From Tunturiibacter gelidiferens (lineage in GTDB: Bacteria > Acidobacteriota > Terriglobia > Terriglobales > Acidobacteriaceae), in the NCBI RefSeq assembly GCF_014201335.1, contig NZ_JACHEB010000002.1:1-64000 (forward strand): a DNA stretch of 64,000 nucleotides, written 5' to 3'. This document shows positions 44,639 to 53,234 of this stretch, one piece after another. The notes under the pieces were generated by a model. It was not told the origin of the DNA and did not search any database. It saw only the letters and a list, made by a program, of their open reading frames with translations. A program made the translations under genes and the position numbers. Every line of letters begins with the position of its first letter. Within the stretch, counting starts at the first letter, position 1.

Positions 44639-45331
44639 ATGGCGACGCAGTTTTCGAATGAGGCTTTGAAGTTTTTGCGAGGGCTGAAGAAGAACAACGA
44701 CCGCGAGTGGTTTGGAGAGCGGAAGGACGTTTACGAGAGGCAGTTGAAGGAGCCGATGCTGGCGCTGATTGGCGAGGTGAATGAGGCGTTGGCGGAGTTT
44801 TCGCCCGAGCATCTTCGGCCTGCGAACAAGATCCTGATGAGAATCTATCGAGACATTCGATTCAGCAAGGACAAGCGGCCTTACAAGCATCATGTCTCGG
44901 CGTGGTGGGCGAGGGATGGGCTGCAGAAGACCTCGGGGGGCGGGTTTTATCTGCAGGTGAGTTCGACGGATGTGTTGATTGCGGCCGGGGTATATATGCC
45001 GGAGAGGGAGCAGTTGCTGGCGATTCGCCGATACCTGGTGGATCATCATCTGGAGTTTCGCAAGATCATGGCGGGGAAGAAGTTGCGGTCGCTGATGCAG
45101 GAGACTGATACGCTTTCGTTGACGCGGCCACCTAAGGGGTTTGCTGCGGATGATCCGGCGATTGATTTGATTATGTGCAAGCAGTGGGGGTTGTCGGCTA
45201 CTTTGCCTGTTGAGCGAGCTACTTCGCCTGGGTTGCTGAAGGATGTGGTGGAGCGGTTCAAGGTTGCGGCTCCGTTGATCAGGCTTTTGAATACTCCTTT
45301 GATTGCGAAGCCTAGAAAGCCTATGTTTTAG
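44639..45331 (+). CDS. DUF2461 family protein (TIGR02453)
   Basis: 230 residues. The N-terminal FLRGLKKNNDREWFGERKDVYE and the central IYRDIRFSKDKRPYKHHVSAWW are the hallmark of DUF2461, a widespread cytosolic family of unknown function. The end (LPVERATSPGLLKDVVERFKVAAPLI) also fits. The ATG follows GAAGGATGGC weakly. No clear link to its neighbours. Confidence 0.88.
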   Translation: MATQFSNEALKFLRGLKKNNDREWFGERKDVYERQLKEPMLALIGEVNEALAEFSPEHLRPANKILMRIYRDIRFSKDKRPYKHHVSAWWARDGLQKTSGGGFYLQVSSTDVLIAAGVYMPEREQLLAIRRYLVDHHLEFRKIMAGKKLRSLMQETDTLSLTRPPKGFAADDPAIDLIMCKQWGLSATLPVERATSPGLLKDVVERFKVAAPLIRLLNTPLIAKPRKPMF

Positions 45332-45379
45332 GGTGCGTGGCCGTGTAGGCGTGGCCGCGTGAAAGACGAAATAAGGGAG

Positions 45380-45431
45380 TTTCTCCACTGCGTCGCGCGA
45401 TGAAGCCGCACGACTTCGGTCGAGATGACGA
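45380..45431 (+). repeat. Hairpin repeat family A, copy 3
   Basis: TTTCTCCACTGC border, imperfect stem GTCGcGCG/CGCaCGAC (45392-45399, 45407-45414) around ATGAAGC, then TTCGGTCGAGATGACG. Loop and borders are conserved relative to the other copies; stem bases are not. Confidence 0.7.
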
Positions 45432-45461
45432 ATGTTTTGGAGGTGTGGGATAGGTAAAACA

Positions 45462-45505
45462 GGCAACTGCAACAGCAGATCCCCTTCGGGGATGACAACA
45501 AAGAA
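45462..45505 (+). repeat. Repeat family B, copy 1
   Basis: GCAACAGCAG followed by the hairpin ATCCCC-TTC-GGGGAT (45479-45493) and GACAACAA. Same core at 50901, 50961 and 52316. Confidence 0.75.
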
Positions 45506-45645
45506 CGACAACAGCAACAACCGCTGCAGCAGCAACGACAAATATGGTGCGCTCTACTGCGTTGGATTGTTCGATTTTGTTGAATCTGAGTGAGTGAGTA
45601 AATACTCATATAATGGCAGGATATTTTGAGAGCGAGGGTGACTGT

Positions 45646-46584
45646 ATGGCGAAGTGGAGTGTGAAAGATATTCCGTCTCAGGTGGGGACGGTGGCTGTGG
45701 TTACGGGCGCGAATAGTGGTATCGGCTGGAACACGGCGCTGGAGCTGGCGCAGGCAGGCGGCGAAGTGGTGATGACGGCGCGAACCGCGGCGAAGGGACA
45801 GGACGCGGTGGAGCGGGTGCGGCGTGAGGTTCCGCAGGCGAAGGTGCGGTATGAACAGTTGGATCTTGCGAGTTTGCGGTCGGTGCGGGAGTTTGCGAAG
45901 CGGGTGTCGAGTGGTGGAAGGCTGGACCTGCTGGTGAACAACGCAGGCGTGATGCGGATTCCGGTGCGGCAGGAGACAGAAGATGGGTTTGAGATGCAGA
46001 TGGGAACGAACTTCATGGGGCCGTTTGCGCTGACGTTGCTCCTGATGCCGGCGTTGCTGAAATCGGATGCGCCGCGAGTGACGACGGTGTCGAGTGGTGC
46101 GGCAGATATGGGGTTGAAGCGGATTCGTTTTGAGGATATGCAGTGGAAGCAGGGGTACAAGCCATGGAACGCTTACTGCCAGTCGAAGCTGGCAGACTTA
46201 ATGCTGATGACCGAACTTGGGCGGCGGAGTGAGGCGGCGGGAAAGAGGGTACTGAGCAACGCGGCTCATCCCGGGTTTGCGCGGACGAATTTGCAGACAA
46301 GCGGGGTGGGAAGAGAGTTGACCCCTGTTGAGAGTTTTTTGATGCCGTTTATGTCGCATGATGCGGCACATGGAGCGCTGCCTACGCTGCAGGCGGCTAC
46401 GGATAAGAATGCCGCGCAAGGGAGTTACTATGCGCCGGAGGACTTCTTTCATCTGAAGGGTGATCCGGTGTTGATCGGGTTGCCGAAGCCGGCGCGGGAT
46501 GGAGGAGCGGCGCGGCGGTTGTGGGATGCGGCGGAGGAGATGACTGGTGTGCGCTTGGTGGACACCATGCTGGTGACCGCGTGA
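45646..46584 (+). CDS. Short-chain dehydrogenase/reductase
   Basis: 312 residues with every classic SDR landmark: VVTGANSGIGWNTALEL (TGxxxGxG), LLVNNAGVMRIP (NNAG), TTVSSGAADMG for the catalytic Ser and AYCQSKLADLM for YxxxK. It resembles the retinol-dehydrogenase/WWOX-like group often annotated as protochlorophyllide reductase-like. NAD(P)-dependent carbonyl/alcohol chemistry is expected; substrate unknown. I use ATG 45646; a start 33 bases upstream is possible. The rhodanese gene follows after 34 bp. Confidence 0.9.
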   Translation: MAKWSVKDIPSQVGTVAVVTGANSGIGWNTALELAQAGGEVVMTARTAAKGQDAVERVRREVPQAKVRYEQLDLASLRSVREFAKRVSSGGRLDLLVNNAGVMRIPVRQETEDGFEMQMGTNFMGPFALTLLLMPALLKSDAPRVTTVSSGAADMGLKRIRFEDMQWKQGYKPWNAYCQSKLADLMLMTELGRRSEAAGKRVLSNAAHPGFARTNLQTSGVGRELTPVESFLMPFMSHDAAHGALPTLQAATDKNAAQGSYYAPEDFFHLKGDPVLIGLPKPARDGGAARRLWDAAEEMTGVRLVDTMLVTA

Positions 46585-46618
46585 CAACTGGCTTTTGTTG
46601 GCGTACATCTAATTGCAT

Positions 46619-47062
46619 ATGAGCGCGATTGTGATCGTTGGCACGGTAGTTTTGGTTTTGGCGATGGGTTTAATTGTGCGACGACTACTCGCAAAGCGCG
46701 AAGTGAGGGCGAAGACGATTGAGCCTGAAGCGTTGTATACGCAGCTGAAGGCAAAACAAGTTCTACTCTATGACGTTCGTCAGCCGCTGGATTTTCTGGC
46801 GCACCCGGAGATAATTCCAGGAGCGACGAGGATTGCGCCGAAGGATATCGCTGATCAGACGGCTCATTTTTCTCGCGATCAGAACTCGGTGATCTATTGC
46901 ACGGGCGGCGACGATGCGACGTTCGAGATGGTGCTGGGGAAGGCGCGGGCGCTGCAGTTTACGCGTGTGAGGCTGCTGAAAGGTGGCCTGCCGGCGTGGA
47001 AGGCGAAGGGATATCCGGTGGAGACGTACACGGAATCCTTTCATCTGGATACGGCAAAGTAG
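46619..47062 (+). CDS. Membrane-anchored rhodanese-like protein
   Basis: 147 residues. An N-terminal helix (IVIVGTVVLVLAMGLIV) anchors a single rhodanese domain: VLLYDVRQPLDFLAHPEIIPGA and the active loop SVIYCTGGDDATF with the Cys that carries persulfide. The loop has seven residues (CTGGDDA), somewhat unlike the common CxxGxR loop of sulfurtransferases, so the specificity may differ. Probable roles are sulfur transfer or arsenate/phosphatase-like chemistry. It may be co-transcribed with the SDR. Confidence 0.85.
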   Translation: MSAIVIVGTVVLVLAMGLIVRRLLAKREVRAKTIEPEALYTQLKAKQVLLYDVRQPLDFLAHPEIIPGATRIAPKDIADQTAHFSRDQNSVIYCTGGDDATFEMVLGKARALQFTRVRLLKGGLPAWKAKGYPVETYTESFHLDTAK

Positions 47063-47067
47063 AACAC

Positions 47068-47259
47068 TCACACCTTGTTTTTTACTTCGGTCACCAAAGA
47101 TCCGATGGGGTTGGTGATTGCGTTTTTCGCGATTGTTCCGATGGATTCGCCACGTTTGTACATGAGATAAGCGGCGATGATTCCGGAGGCGATCGTTGCA
47201 AACAAGACCAACCTGTTCATGGATGAGCCGCGTGTTTCTGCCAGTTCCTCGGTTGCCAT
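47068..47259 (-). CDS. Small single-helix membrane protein
   Basis: 63 residues with one transmembrane helix (LVLFATIASGIIAAYLM) and a polar tail ending in Lys/Val. GGGAGAA seven bases before ATG is a good ribosome site. I recognise no family; the N-terminal acidic stretch MATEELAETRG suggests a membrane-tethered accessory peptide. It converges with the rhodanese gene with six bases between stops. Confidence 0.6.
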   Translation of the reverse strand: MATEELAETRGSSMNRLVLFATIASGIIAAYLMYKRGESIGTIAKNAITNPIGSLVTEVKNKV

Positions 47260-47385
47260 GTGTTTCTCCCTCTGCTGACTTTCTACGATGTTTTCTACTT
47301 TGTAGGATGCAAGGTTTGGTTGCGGGATGAGGGAGCGGGACTGATCTTTTTCTCCCTCATCCGAGTAGTCGTGCGTTGCCTTTGG

Positions 47386-48294
47386 TTATACGAGGGGGCG
47401 CAGGGTCTGGTAGCTGATGCGAACGGCTTCGAGAGAGGTCATGCCGGCGATGGGCGGATCCTGCTCGACGAAGATGTGCTGGAGGCCTGACTTCTCCGCT
47501 GCCGCGATGATGGGCTTGAAGTCGATATGGCCGCGTCCGACTTCGGTGGGTGGGTGTTTGGGATCGACGCCGAGGTTCGTCGTGACTGGAGTGTCGGCGG
47601 GGAAGTCCTTCGCATGCATGAGGGGATAGCGGCCGGGATATTTGGTGAAGTAGTCGATCGGGTTGTGGCCTGAGGTGACCATCCAGCCGCAGTCGAGCTC
47701 GAACTTTACGAGTGCGGGATCGGTTTCGCTGAGCAGAATCTCGTAGCCGGTGTGGCCGCCGTAGTCGCGGAACTCGAAGTTGTGATTGTGGTAGGCGTAC
47801 TGGAGTCCGGCTTCTTTTGCCTGGGCTCCGATCTCGTTGGCTTTCGCGGCGACCTTTTTGAAGTCGTCGAGTGTGAAGGCTTTGATCATGTCCATCATCT
47901 TTGGGATGTCGGCGCCCTGGATGGTGGTGGGAAGAAGGACGGAGCTGACGGCGTAGTGGGCGCCGAGAGTGTTGGCTTGCTCGAAGAGCGAAGCGTTGTC
48001 GGAGAGGCCGAAGAAGAGATGCGCGCTGGGGCATTTGAGGCCGGCGTCGTCGAGCATCTTGCGAAGCTGCGCGGGAGGGATTTCCTGAATGGGGAAGGAT
48101 TCGACTTCGCGGTAGCCGATTTTAGCGAGTGCGGCTAAGGTCGCGGGGGCATCTTTTCTTAACTCGTCCTGCACGGTGTAGAGCTGCACGCCGATGGGGA
48201 GCTTGGTTTCTGCAAATGCTGACCGAAAGGGAAATGTTGCGGCGAGGCCGACGGCGGCGGACTGTTGCAGGAACAAACGTCGTGACGAATTCAT
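47386..48294 (-). CDS. Tat-exported sugar phosphate isomerase/epimerase, paralogue
   Basis: 302 residues. SSRRLFLQQSAAVGL is a Tat signal and AGGAGA precedes ATG 48294; the longer frame to 48366 is unsupported. The TIM barrel shows GYREVESFP, YHNHNFEF, FELDCGWM and MHAKDFP, the same metal-site blocks as the protein at 28584-29513. The two clearly share ancestry but the loops differ. It stands alone between a small membrane protein and a patatin-like protein. Substrate unknown; keto-sugar isomerisation is likely. Confidence 0.88.
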   Translation of the reverse strand: MNSSRRLFLQQSAAVGLAATFPFRSAFAETKLPIGVQLYTVQDELRKDAPATLAALAKIGYREVESFPIQEIPPAQLRKMLDDAGLKCPSAHLFFGLSDNASLFEQANTLGAHYAVSSVLLPTTIQGADIPKMMDMIKAFTLDDFKKVAAKANEIGAQAKEAGLQYAYHNHNFEFRDYGGHTGYEILLSETDPALVKFELDCGWMVTSGHNPIDYFTKYPGRYPLMHAKDFPADTPVTTNLGVDPKHPPTEVGRGHIDFKPIIAAAEKSGLQHIFVEQDPPIAGMTSLEAVRISYQTLRPLV

Positions 48295-48387
48295 AGTTCT
48301 CCTGATCTCGTTTGTGGCGGATTGAGATTGCAGCCAGTCTACGTGGCAGCTGCGAAGTGGTGTCAAGGGAATACCCAGGGAATAACG

Positions 48388-50685
48388 TTAGAAGACTCGG
48401 CCAAGGCCGAACCACCATTTGCGATGGTCGTTGTCGCCGGCGGCTCCGCCGATGTACATGGGACCGATTGCGGTGCGGGCGACGATGGCGACGCTGCCAT
48501 CCCAGGCCTGGGAGATGAGGGAGTCGGCGGCGTTGAGGTTCTCGTAGACTTTGCCGCCTTCCATGAAGCCGACTATGTAGAGGCCTTCTCCGAAGAGTGG
48601 GTTGAACTTGAAGAGCTTGCGCTCATAGCCGGCCTGAAAGAGATAGAACTGATTGCCAAGGAGCTCGTTTTTGCCGTAGGAGCCGAGACGGAAGGGGCCG
48701 CCGAGAGGGAAGCCCTGCAGGTCGGTGACGTCGGGTGGTGCGCCGAAGCTGGTGCCACCGGAGGCGATGACGAAGACCGAGTTCTTGGCGCTGATGGGGA
48801 AGTAGGCGGCAACTCTGCCTTCGGCTAGGGTGAAGGGGTCGTTACCTTTTGAGGGCTGGTGGCGTTCGACACGGAAGAATGTGTTGAGGCCGTTGAAGGG
48901 GAGGACGGCGTTGTCAGCACCTAGAGAGTTGAAGCGGAGGGAGGAGACGCTTTGCTGTTGAGCTGGGATTGAGAGGTTATCGAAGTCGATGCGCTTGTTG
49001 ACCGAATACCAATACTCGTCCTGGCCGATGCGCAGCTCGGCGCCGCGGGGCCAGGTGTAGCCGCCGTCGAAGCCGAAGCCGTTTTGATTGATTTGATATT
49101 GAGAGGTGCGGGAGCCTTCGTTGTAGAAGTCGAAGCGGGTGCTGGTGACGTAGGCGCGGGGAGCGTAGAAGAAGCGGCTCTTGGCGGAGAAAGGTTTGTA
49201 GTATTCGCTCTTGAGGCCGTAGCTGTAGCCGAAGAAGGCGTCGTTACGCCACTCGGCACGGTAGCCACCGAGGTTGGTGAAGGTGACGCGGCCGGACATG
49301 CCGAAGAGAACGTCCTGAGTGTCGGAGCCGTCGATGGTGATGCCGAGGTCGAGGAAGGGTGGGCCGTAGGACTTGGGATATGCGGTGACGGCGAGGCCGG
49401 GGACTCCGTCACGCTGGACCATGGAGTAGCCGGCGGCGTTGAGGGTGCCGTTGCCGACGAAGCGAGTCATCTCGAGGTCGAGGAATTTGGGGTCGATGGG
49501 CTTGTCGACGACCTCGGGCTTGAGCCGGCGGTCGATCTCGGCGTTGGTGTTGGGGTCGGCTCCGGTGACGGCGAGGAACTGAGGATTGGGGACTGTGGTT
49601 TTGCGGCGGGAGTCACGTTGTTTGACGTATTCGGCCCACTCGGCGTCGGGGATGCTGAAGCGCTCGAGGAGAGCAGCTTTTTGGCGGGCGGCTTCCATGC
49701 CTTTAGGAGCGATGATGGCTGAGTCGGAGAACATGGAGCTGGTGAAACCCTTGAGGTCGGAGCGGATGAGTACGTCGGCGTTTTCGAGGCTGTGGAGTTC
49801 GTTGGCGGCGATCATGATGCTGATGGTGTTGCTGGTGACGGAGAGGAACGACCCTGCGCGTTGGGTGGTGGTCTGGCCGGTGTCGAGGTAGCTGGCGATG
49901 ACGATGTCGGCGCCGTTGGCGCGTGCGACGTCGACGGGGAGGTTGTCGACTGAGCCGCCGTCGGTGAAGGTCTGTCCATCAATGACGACGGGGACGAAGA
50001 CGCCGGGGATGGACATGGTGGCACGCATGGCCTGGCCGAGGGAGCCGTGATCGAAGACGAAGGCTCGGCCGGTGTTCATGTTGGTGGCGACGCAGCGGAA
50101 GGAAATGGGCAGGTCGTTGAAGCTAGTGAGGGCGTAGTCGGGGAGGGTGGCGCGGTCGAGGATGAGACCGACTTCCTGGCCAGAGTTGAGGCCTTCGGGG
50201 AATGAGAGACCGTGCTTGAGGCCGAAGTCGAGGCGGTTAGGGAAGTCTTCGCGGTCCTGCTTGCGTCGGTAGCTGAGATCGCGGAAGGGTGTGCGGCCTC
50301 CGATGGCTACGTCCCAGTCGATGTCGTGGAGCAGGGTGCGGATCTCGTCGGGCGAACGGCCTGAAGCGTAGAGGCCACCGACGAGGCCTCCCATGCTGGT
50401 GCCGACAACTAGGTCTACGGGAATGTGGTGCTGCTCGAGATAGTCGATGACTCCGATGTGTGCGAAGCCGAGGGCTCCGCCGCCTTCGAGCACGAGGGCA
50501 ATGCGGGGGCGTTTGGTGGTGTTGGTGTCGCGACTCTGGAGGGTGGGCGCGGGCGGTGCAGGGGTCGCGGTTGTTGGAGTGGAACTTGATTCATGCTGCG
50601 GCGTTTGGCTACGCGCGACGCTGGACATAAGCAGGAATGTTAGACAGAGGAGCAGAGTGCAACTGGCTCTTCGCTGCAGCGACAT
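48388..50685 (-). CDS. Patatin-like phospholipase with BamA/TamA-like barrel (PlpD type)
   Basis: About 765 residues. After a signal peptide (LLLCLTFLLMSSVARS-QTP) comes a patatin domain: LEGGGALGFAHIGVI (oxyanion), VGTSMGG (GxSxG, catalytic Ser) and DGGSVDNLPV with the catalytic Asp. A POTRA-like linker (residues ~330-400) and a bacterial surface antigen barrel ending WWFGLGRVF follow. This is the PlpD/type Vd layout, in which the phospholipase is linked to its own outer-membrane barrel. Start at ATG 50685 behind GGAGG; a further start at 50712 is possible. Substrate is probably phospholipid. Confidence 0.92.
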   Translation of the reverse strand: MSLQRRASCTLLLCLTFLLMSSVARSQTPQHESSSTPTTATPAPPAPTLQSRDTNTTKRPRIALVLEGGGALGFAHIGVIDYLEQHHIPVDLVVGTSMGGLVGGLYASGRSPDEIRTLLHDIDWDVAIGGRTPFRDLSYRRKQDREDFPNRLDFGLKHGLSFPEGLNSGQEVGLILDRATLPDYALTSFNDLPISFRCVATNMNTGRAFVFDHGSLGQAMRATMSIPGVFVPVVIDGQTFTDGGSVDNLPVDVARANGADIVIASYLDTGQTTTQRAGSFLSVTSNTISIMIAANELHSLENADVLIRSDLKGFTSSMFSDSAIIAPKGMEAARQKAALLERFSIPDAEWAEYVKQRDSRRKTTVPNPQFLAVTGADPNTNAEIDRRLKPEVVDKPIDPKFLDLEMTRFVGNGTLNAAGYSMVQRDGVPGLAVTAYPKSYGPPFLDLGITIDGSDTQDVLFGMSGRVTFTNLGGYRAEWRNDAFFGYSYGLKSEYYKPFSAKSRFFYAPRAYVTSTRFDFYNEGSRTSQYQINQNGFGFDGGYTWPRGAELRIGQDEYWYSVNKRIDFDNLSIPAQQQSVSSLRFNSLGADNAVLPFNGLNTFFRVERHQPSKGNDPFTLAEGRVAAYFPISAKNSVFVIASGGTSFGAPPDVTDLQGFPLGGPFRLGSYGKNELLGNQFYLFQAGYERKLFKFNPLFGEGLYIVGFMEGGKVYENLNAADSLISQAWDGSVAIVARTAIGPMYIGGAAGDNDHRKWWFGLGRVF

Positions 50686-50900
50686 ACCAATTTCCTCCAA
50701 CATCGACAGCACCTGGCGGTTCTTTGATGGAAAGAGTTTTTGCAGTGGCCCTTTGAACGATTTGATTGCGACTGATAGCGTTGCGACGGGCTGAAGAGGC
50801 CGTGCACGTCATCAGCGTTTTCATCTTTTCATTTATTCGAACGTTTGTCTGCCATTCCGCGACGAGGAGAAGATGCGTGGGTACTGAGGTAGAGGCAAAT

Positions 50901-50937
50901 GCAACAGCAGATCCCCTACGGGGATGACAACAAGAGA
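50901..50937 (+). repeat. Repeat family B, copy 2
   Basis: GCAACAGCAG then hairpin ATCCCC-TAC-GGGGAT and GACAACAAGAG. Only the loop base differs from copy 1. Confidence 0.75.
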
Positions 50938-50960
50938 GGCAAAGGCAACTGCAACAGCAA

Positions 50961-50998
50961 GTGCAACAGCAGATCCCCTGCGGGGATGACAACTAGAA
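50961..50998 (+). repeat. Repeat family B, copy 3
   Basis: A tandem neighbour of copy 2: GCAACAGCAG, hairpin ATCCCC-TGC-GGGGAT, then GACAACTAGAA. Confidence 0.75.
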
Positions 50999-51034
50999 AA
51001 GCAACGGCAACGGCTGGAGCGGAAAGTGCGTCGA

Positions 51035-52081
51035 TTATTTTGCTGAGGCGGATAGAGCGTTGCGAATGATCGGGGCTACCTTCGTGCCAAGCAGTTCGAT
51101 GGCATGGAGAAGTTTGCCGTGGTTCAGGGCGGCTACGCTCATCTGGAAACTGATGCGGGAGATGCCGCCGAGAGCTTCGTTCATCTTCAGGAGTTTTGAC
51201 GCTACGGTTTCGGGATCGCTGACCATGAGCGCGCCGGTGGGGCGGCGAAGGGCTTCGAACTGATTGCGAGTGACCGGGGGCCAGCCTCGCTCCTTGCCGA
51301 TTTTGGTGAAGGCTTCGGCGTAGCCGGGGAAGAAGTCGTCTGAGGCCTGCTGGTCGGTGTCTGCGACGTAGCCGAGAGCGTGAATGCCGACTTTGAGGGT
51401 CTCGGGAGAGTGGCCGGAGCGTTTGCCTGCTTCGCGATAGAGGTCGATGAGAGGACGGAAGCGATGTGGTTCGCCGCCGATGATGGCGACCATGAGCGGA
51501 AGGCCAAGGACTCCAGCGCGGACGAAGGACTCCGGCGTGCCACCTACGCCAAGCCAGACAGGGAGCGGGTTTTGCAGCGGGCGTGGGAAGATTCCCTGGC
51601 CTGTGAGTGCTGCGCGATGTTTGCCCGACCAGTGAACGTTGTTTTTCTCGCGAAGGATTAGGAGGAGGTCGAGTTTTTCTGCGAAGAGGTCGTCGTAGTC
51701 TTCGAGCTTAAGGCCGAAGAGAGGGAAGGATTCGATGAAAGAGCCGCGGCCTGCGATGATTTCAGCGCGGCCATTGGAGATGAGGTCGAGCGTTGCGAAC
51801 TCCTGAAAGACGCGGACGGGGTCGGCTGCGCTGAGGACAGTGACGGCACTGGTGAGGCGGATGTTTTTCGTAATAGATGCTGCGGCGGCGAGGATGACGG
51901 CGGGAGCGGAGTCGAGATATTCGCTGCGGTGATGTTCGCCGAGGCCGAACTGATCGAGGCCTACTTCGTCGGCGAGCTTGATCTCTTCGAGGAGATGCGC
52001 GATGCGCTGCTGCGCGGTGACGATGTGGCCGGTGATGGGGTCTGGAACCAACGCGGCGAAGCTGTCTATTCCGATCTGCAT
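51035..52081 (-). CDS. LLM-class flavin-dependent oxidoreductase
   Basis: 348 residues of the bacterial luciferase-like monooxygenase fold: [55 protein letters not shown] (beginning [12 protein letters not shown]) and [13 protein letters not shown], then a [17 protein letters not shown] flavin-phosphate segment. The set matches the group annotated as MsnO8-like or alkanal monooxygenase alpha-chain-like proteins. They use reduced FMN or F420 to hydroxylate small molecules. No flavin reductase is close. ATG at 52081 is the natural start for the N-terminal MQIGIDSFA. Confidence 0.9.
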   Translation of the reverse strand: MQIGIDSFAALVPDPITGHIVTAQQRIAHLLEEIKLADEVGLDQFGLGEHHRSEYLDSAPAVILAAAASITKNIRLTSAVTVLSAADPVRVFQEFATLDLISNGRAEIIAGRGSFIESFPLFGLKLEDYDDLFAEKLDLLLILREKNNVHWSGKHRAALTGQGIFPRPLQNPLPVWLGVGGTPESFVRAGVLGLPLMVAIIGGEPHRFRPLIDLYREAGKRSGHSPETLKVGIHALGYVADTDQQASDDFFPGYAEAFTKIGKERGWPPVTRNQFEALRRPTGALMVSDPETVASKLLKMNEALGGISRISFQMSVAALNHGKLLHAIELLGTKVAPIIRNALSASAK

Positions 52082-52210
52082 CTTTTTATTCCTCTTGATT
52101 GATTGTCTCTTAGAGGTTGATGCGAAGGGAGGAGATTCGATTTGGACGGCGGATCTTCACGAAAACGAAACGACAAGAATACAAACACAGGTACAACGGC
52201 AAAGAATGTG

Positions 52211-52270
52211 GGGTCTCTCCACTGCGCTGTTCACGATGAAACTGTGAACAGCCTCGGTCGAGATGACGAG
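52211..52270 (+). repeat. Hairpin repeat family A, copy 4
   Basis: GGGTCTCTCCACTGC border, perfect 9-bp stem GCTGTTCAC (52226-52234) / GTGAACAGC (52244-52252) around GATGAAACT, then CTCGGTCGAGATGACG. Confidence 0.8.
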
Positions 52271-52315
52271 GTTTTTGCTGTATGGAAAATGGCGATGACG
52301 ACAGAAGGGATAAAG

Positions 52316-52350
52316 GCAACAGCAGATCCCCTGCGGGAATGACAACAAGA
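52316..52350 (+). repeat. Repeat family B, copy 4 (slightly decayed)
   Basis: GCAACAGCAG, then ATCCCC-TGC-GGGAAT, with one arm base changed, then GACAACAAGAA. Confidence 0.7.
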
Positions 52351-52703
52351 AAGACAAAGACAAAGACAAATGCAACTGCAATTGCAAGGGCAAAAATGCG
52401 GTGGCTTCGGGGATTGATCGCGGAGTTTTTGGCGGCTAAAACCTGAATTTTCTCGGAACTTATGAGAAAAATGTACCTGTTTTCGAACAAAACCGAGAAA
52501 AACCGGAAAAAACCTGTGGAAACCGAAGAAAGGGAGTTGACAAAGCGCGCGGAAAGGCTGAAGGTGAATTGCGGTACGGTTCTCCGCACCCGCATGAACA
52601 TTGGTGATTTCGCATCGCAAAACTGGATGCGCTTTACGAAAACTTTATGCGGGCAAGGCGAGCAGACCTTAGACTCTATATCGAAAGTAAGAAGGAGCAA
52701 TAC

Positions 52704-53000
52704 ATGGCAAAGGGAATGACAAAGACAGCGCTGGTTCGCCACCTGGCGGAGAAGCTCGAACTGACCAACAAGCAGACCGCAGGTTTCCTGGAACTGCTGG
52801 CAGAGACCGCAGTAAAAGAGACCAAGAAGAATGGCGAGTTCACCATTCCTGGTATCGGCAAGCTGGTAAAGGCAGAGCGTAAGGCGCGTCTTGGCCGTAA
52901 CCCGCAGACGGGTGAGACCATCAAGATCAAGGCCAAGACCGTGGTGAAGTTCCGCGTGGCCAAGGTTGCAAAGGACACGATCGCACCGGTGAAGAAGTAG
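52704..53000 (+). CDS. HU-family DNA-binding protein
   Basis: 98 residues, MAKGMTKTALVRHLAEKLEL start, with GEFTIPGIGKLVKAERKARLGRNP (showing the HU core GIGKLVKAERKARLGRNPQT) and the conserved GRNPQTGETIKI DNA-wrapping arm. AAGGAG lies seven bases before ATG 52704. It bends and compacts DNA as a dimer. The upstream frame adds 19 codons that are not supported. A terminator follows at 53106-53151. Confidence 0.96.
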   Translation: MAKGMTKTALVRHLAEKLELTNKQTAGFLELLAETAVKETKKNGEFTIPGIGKLVKAERKARLGRNPQTGETIKIKAKTVVKFRVAKVAKDTIAPVKK

Positions 53001-53105
53001 TTCAACTGCGACGCTGATGTCGCCGATCGGCGCGAACCTGTCGCATGCGAAAGGCCCTCCCCGATTGATGCGCCTCAGAATCTGCTGATGTGTGTAACGA
53101 GAACC

Positions 53106-53151
53106 AACCCGCTGTGTCCACGATTTGCATCGTTGGCGCGGCGGGTTTTTT
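53106..53151 (+). terminator. Intrinsic terminator after HU
   Basis: AACCCGC (53106-53112) pairs with GCGGGTT (53141-53147), with an inner CGAT/ATCG stem, and a run of six T follows directly. It ends the HU transcript about 105 bases past the stop codon. Confidence 0.75.
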
Positions 53152-53211
53152 AATTTACAGCAAAGACAACTGCGTGCTGCGCGCACGGCGCGATCTGCCA
53201 TCGAGGCTGAC

Positions 53212-53234
53212 GCGCCTTCGGCGCATTTTCTTTT
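53212..53234 (+). terminator. Small GC hairpin with T-rich tail
   Basis: GCGCC-TTC-GGCGC followed by ATTTTCTTTT. It lies at the stop codon of the minus-strand methyltransferase and reads as a second terminator for + strand transcription. Confidence 0.5.

Larger units (their letters stand above)
45332..45645. other. Gene-free region with composite A+B repeat
   Basis: Contains hairpin repeat family A copy 3 followed 30 bp later by family B copy 1, then low-complexity CAACAGCAACAACC-type sequence to about 45540. The last ~70 bp should hold the promoter of the SDR gene, but no consensus stands out. Confidence 0.55.
50686..51034. other. Gene-free region with two family B repeats
   Basis: Between the divergent-looking ends of the patatin gene start and the monooxygenase stop. 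It holds family B copies at 50901-50937 and 50961-50998. The remainder shows no gene. Confidence 0.5.
52082..52703. other. Gene-free region with composite A+B repeat, upstream of HU
   Basis: 622 bp. Family A copy 4 (52211-52270) is followed by family B copy 4 (52316-52350) and low-complexity ACAAAGACAAAG sequence. From 52440 the + strand is rich in AAACCGAAAA words. TTGACA occurs at 52537-52542 without a clear -10. The ribosome site AAGGAG of HU ends the region. No gene is supported. Confidence 0.6.
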
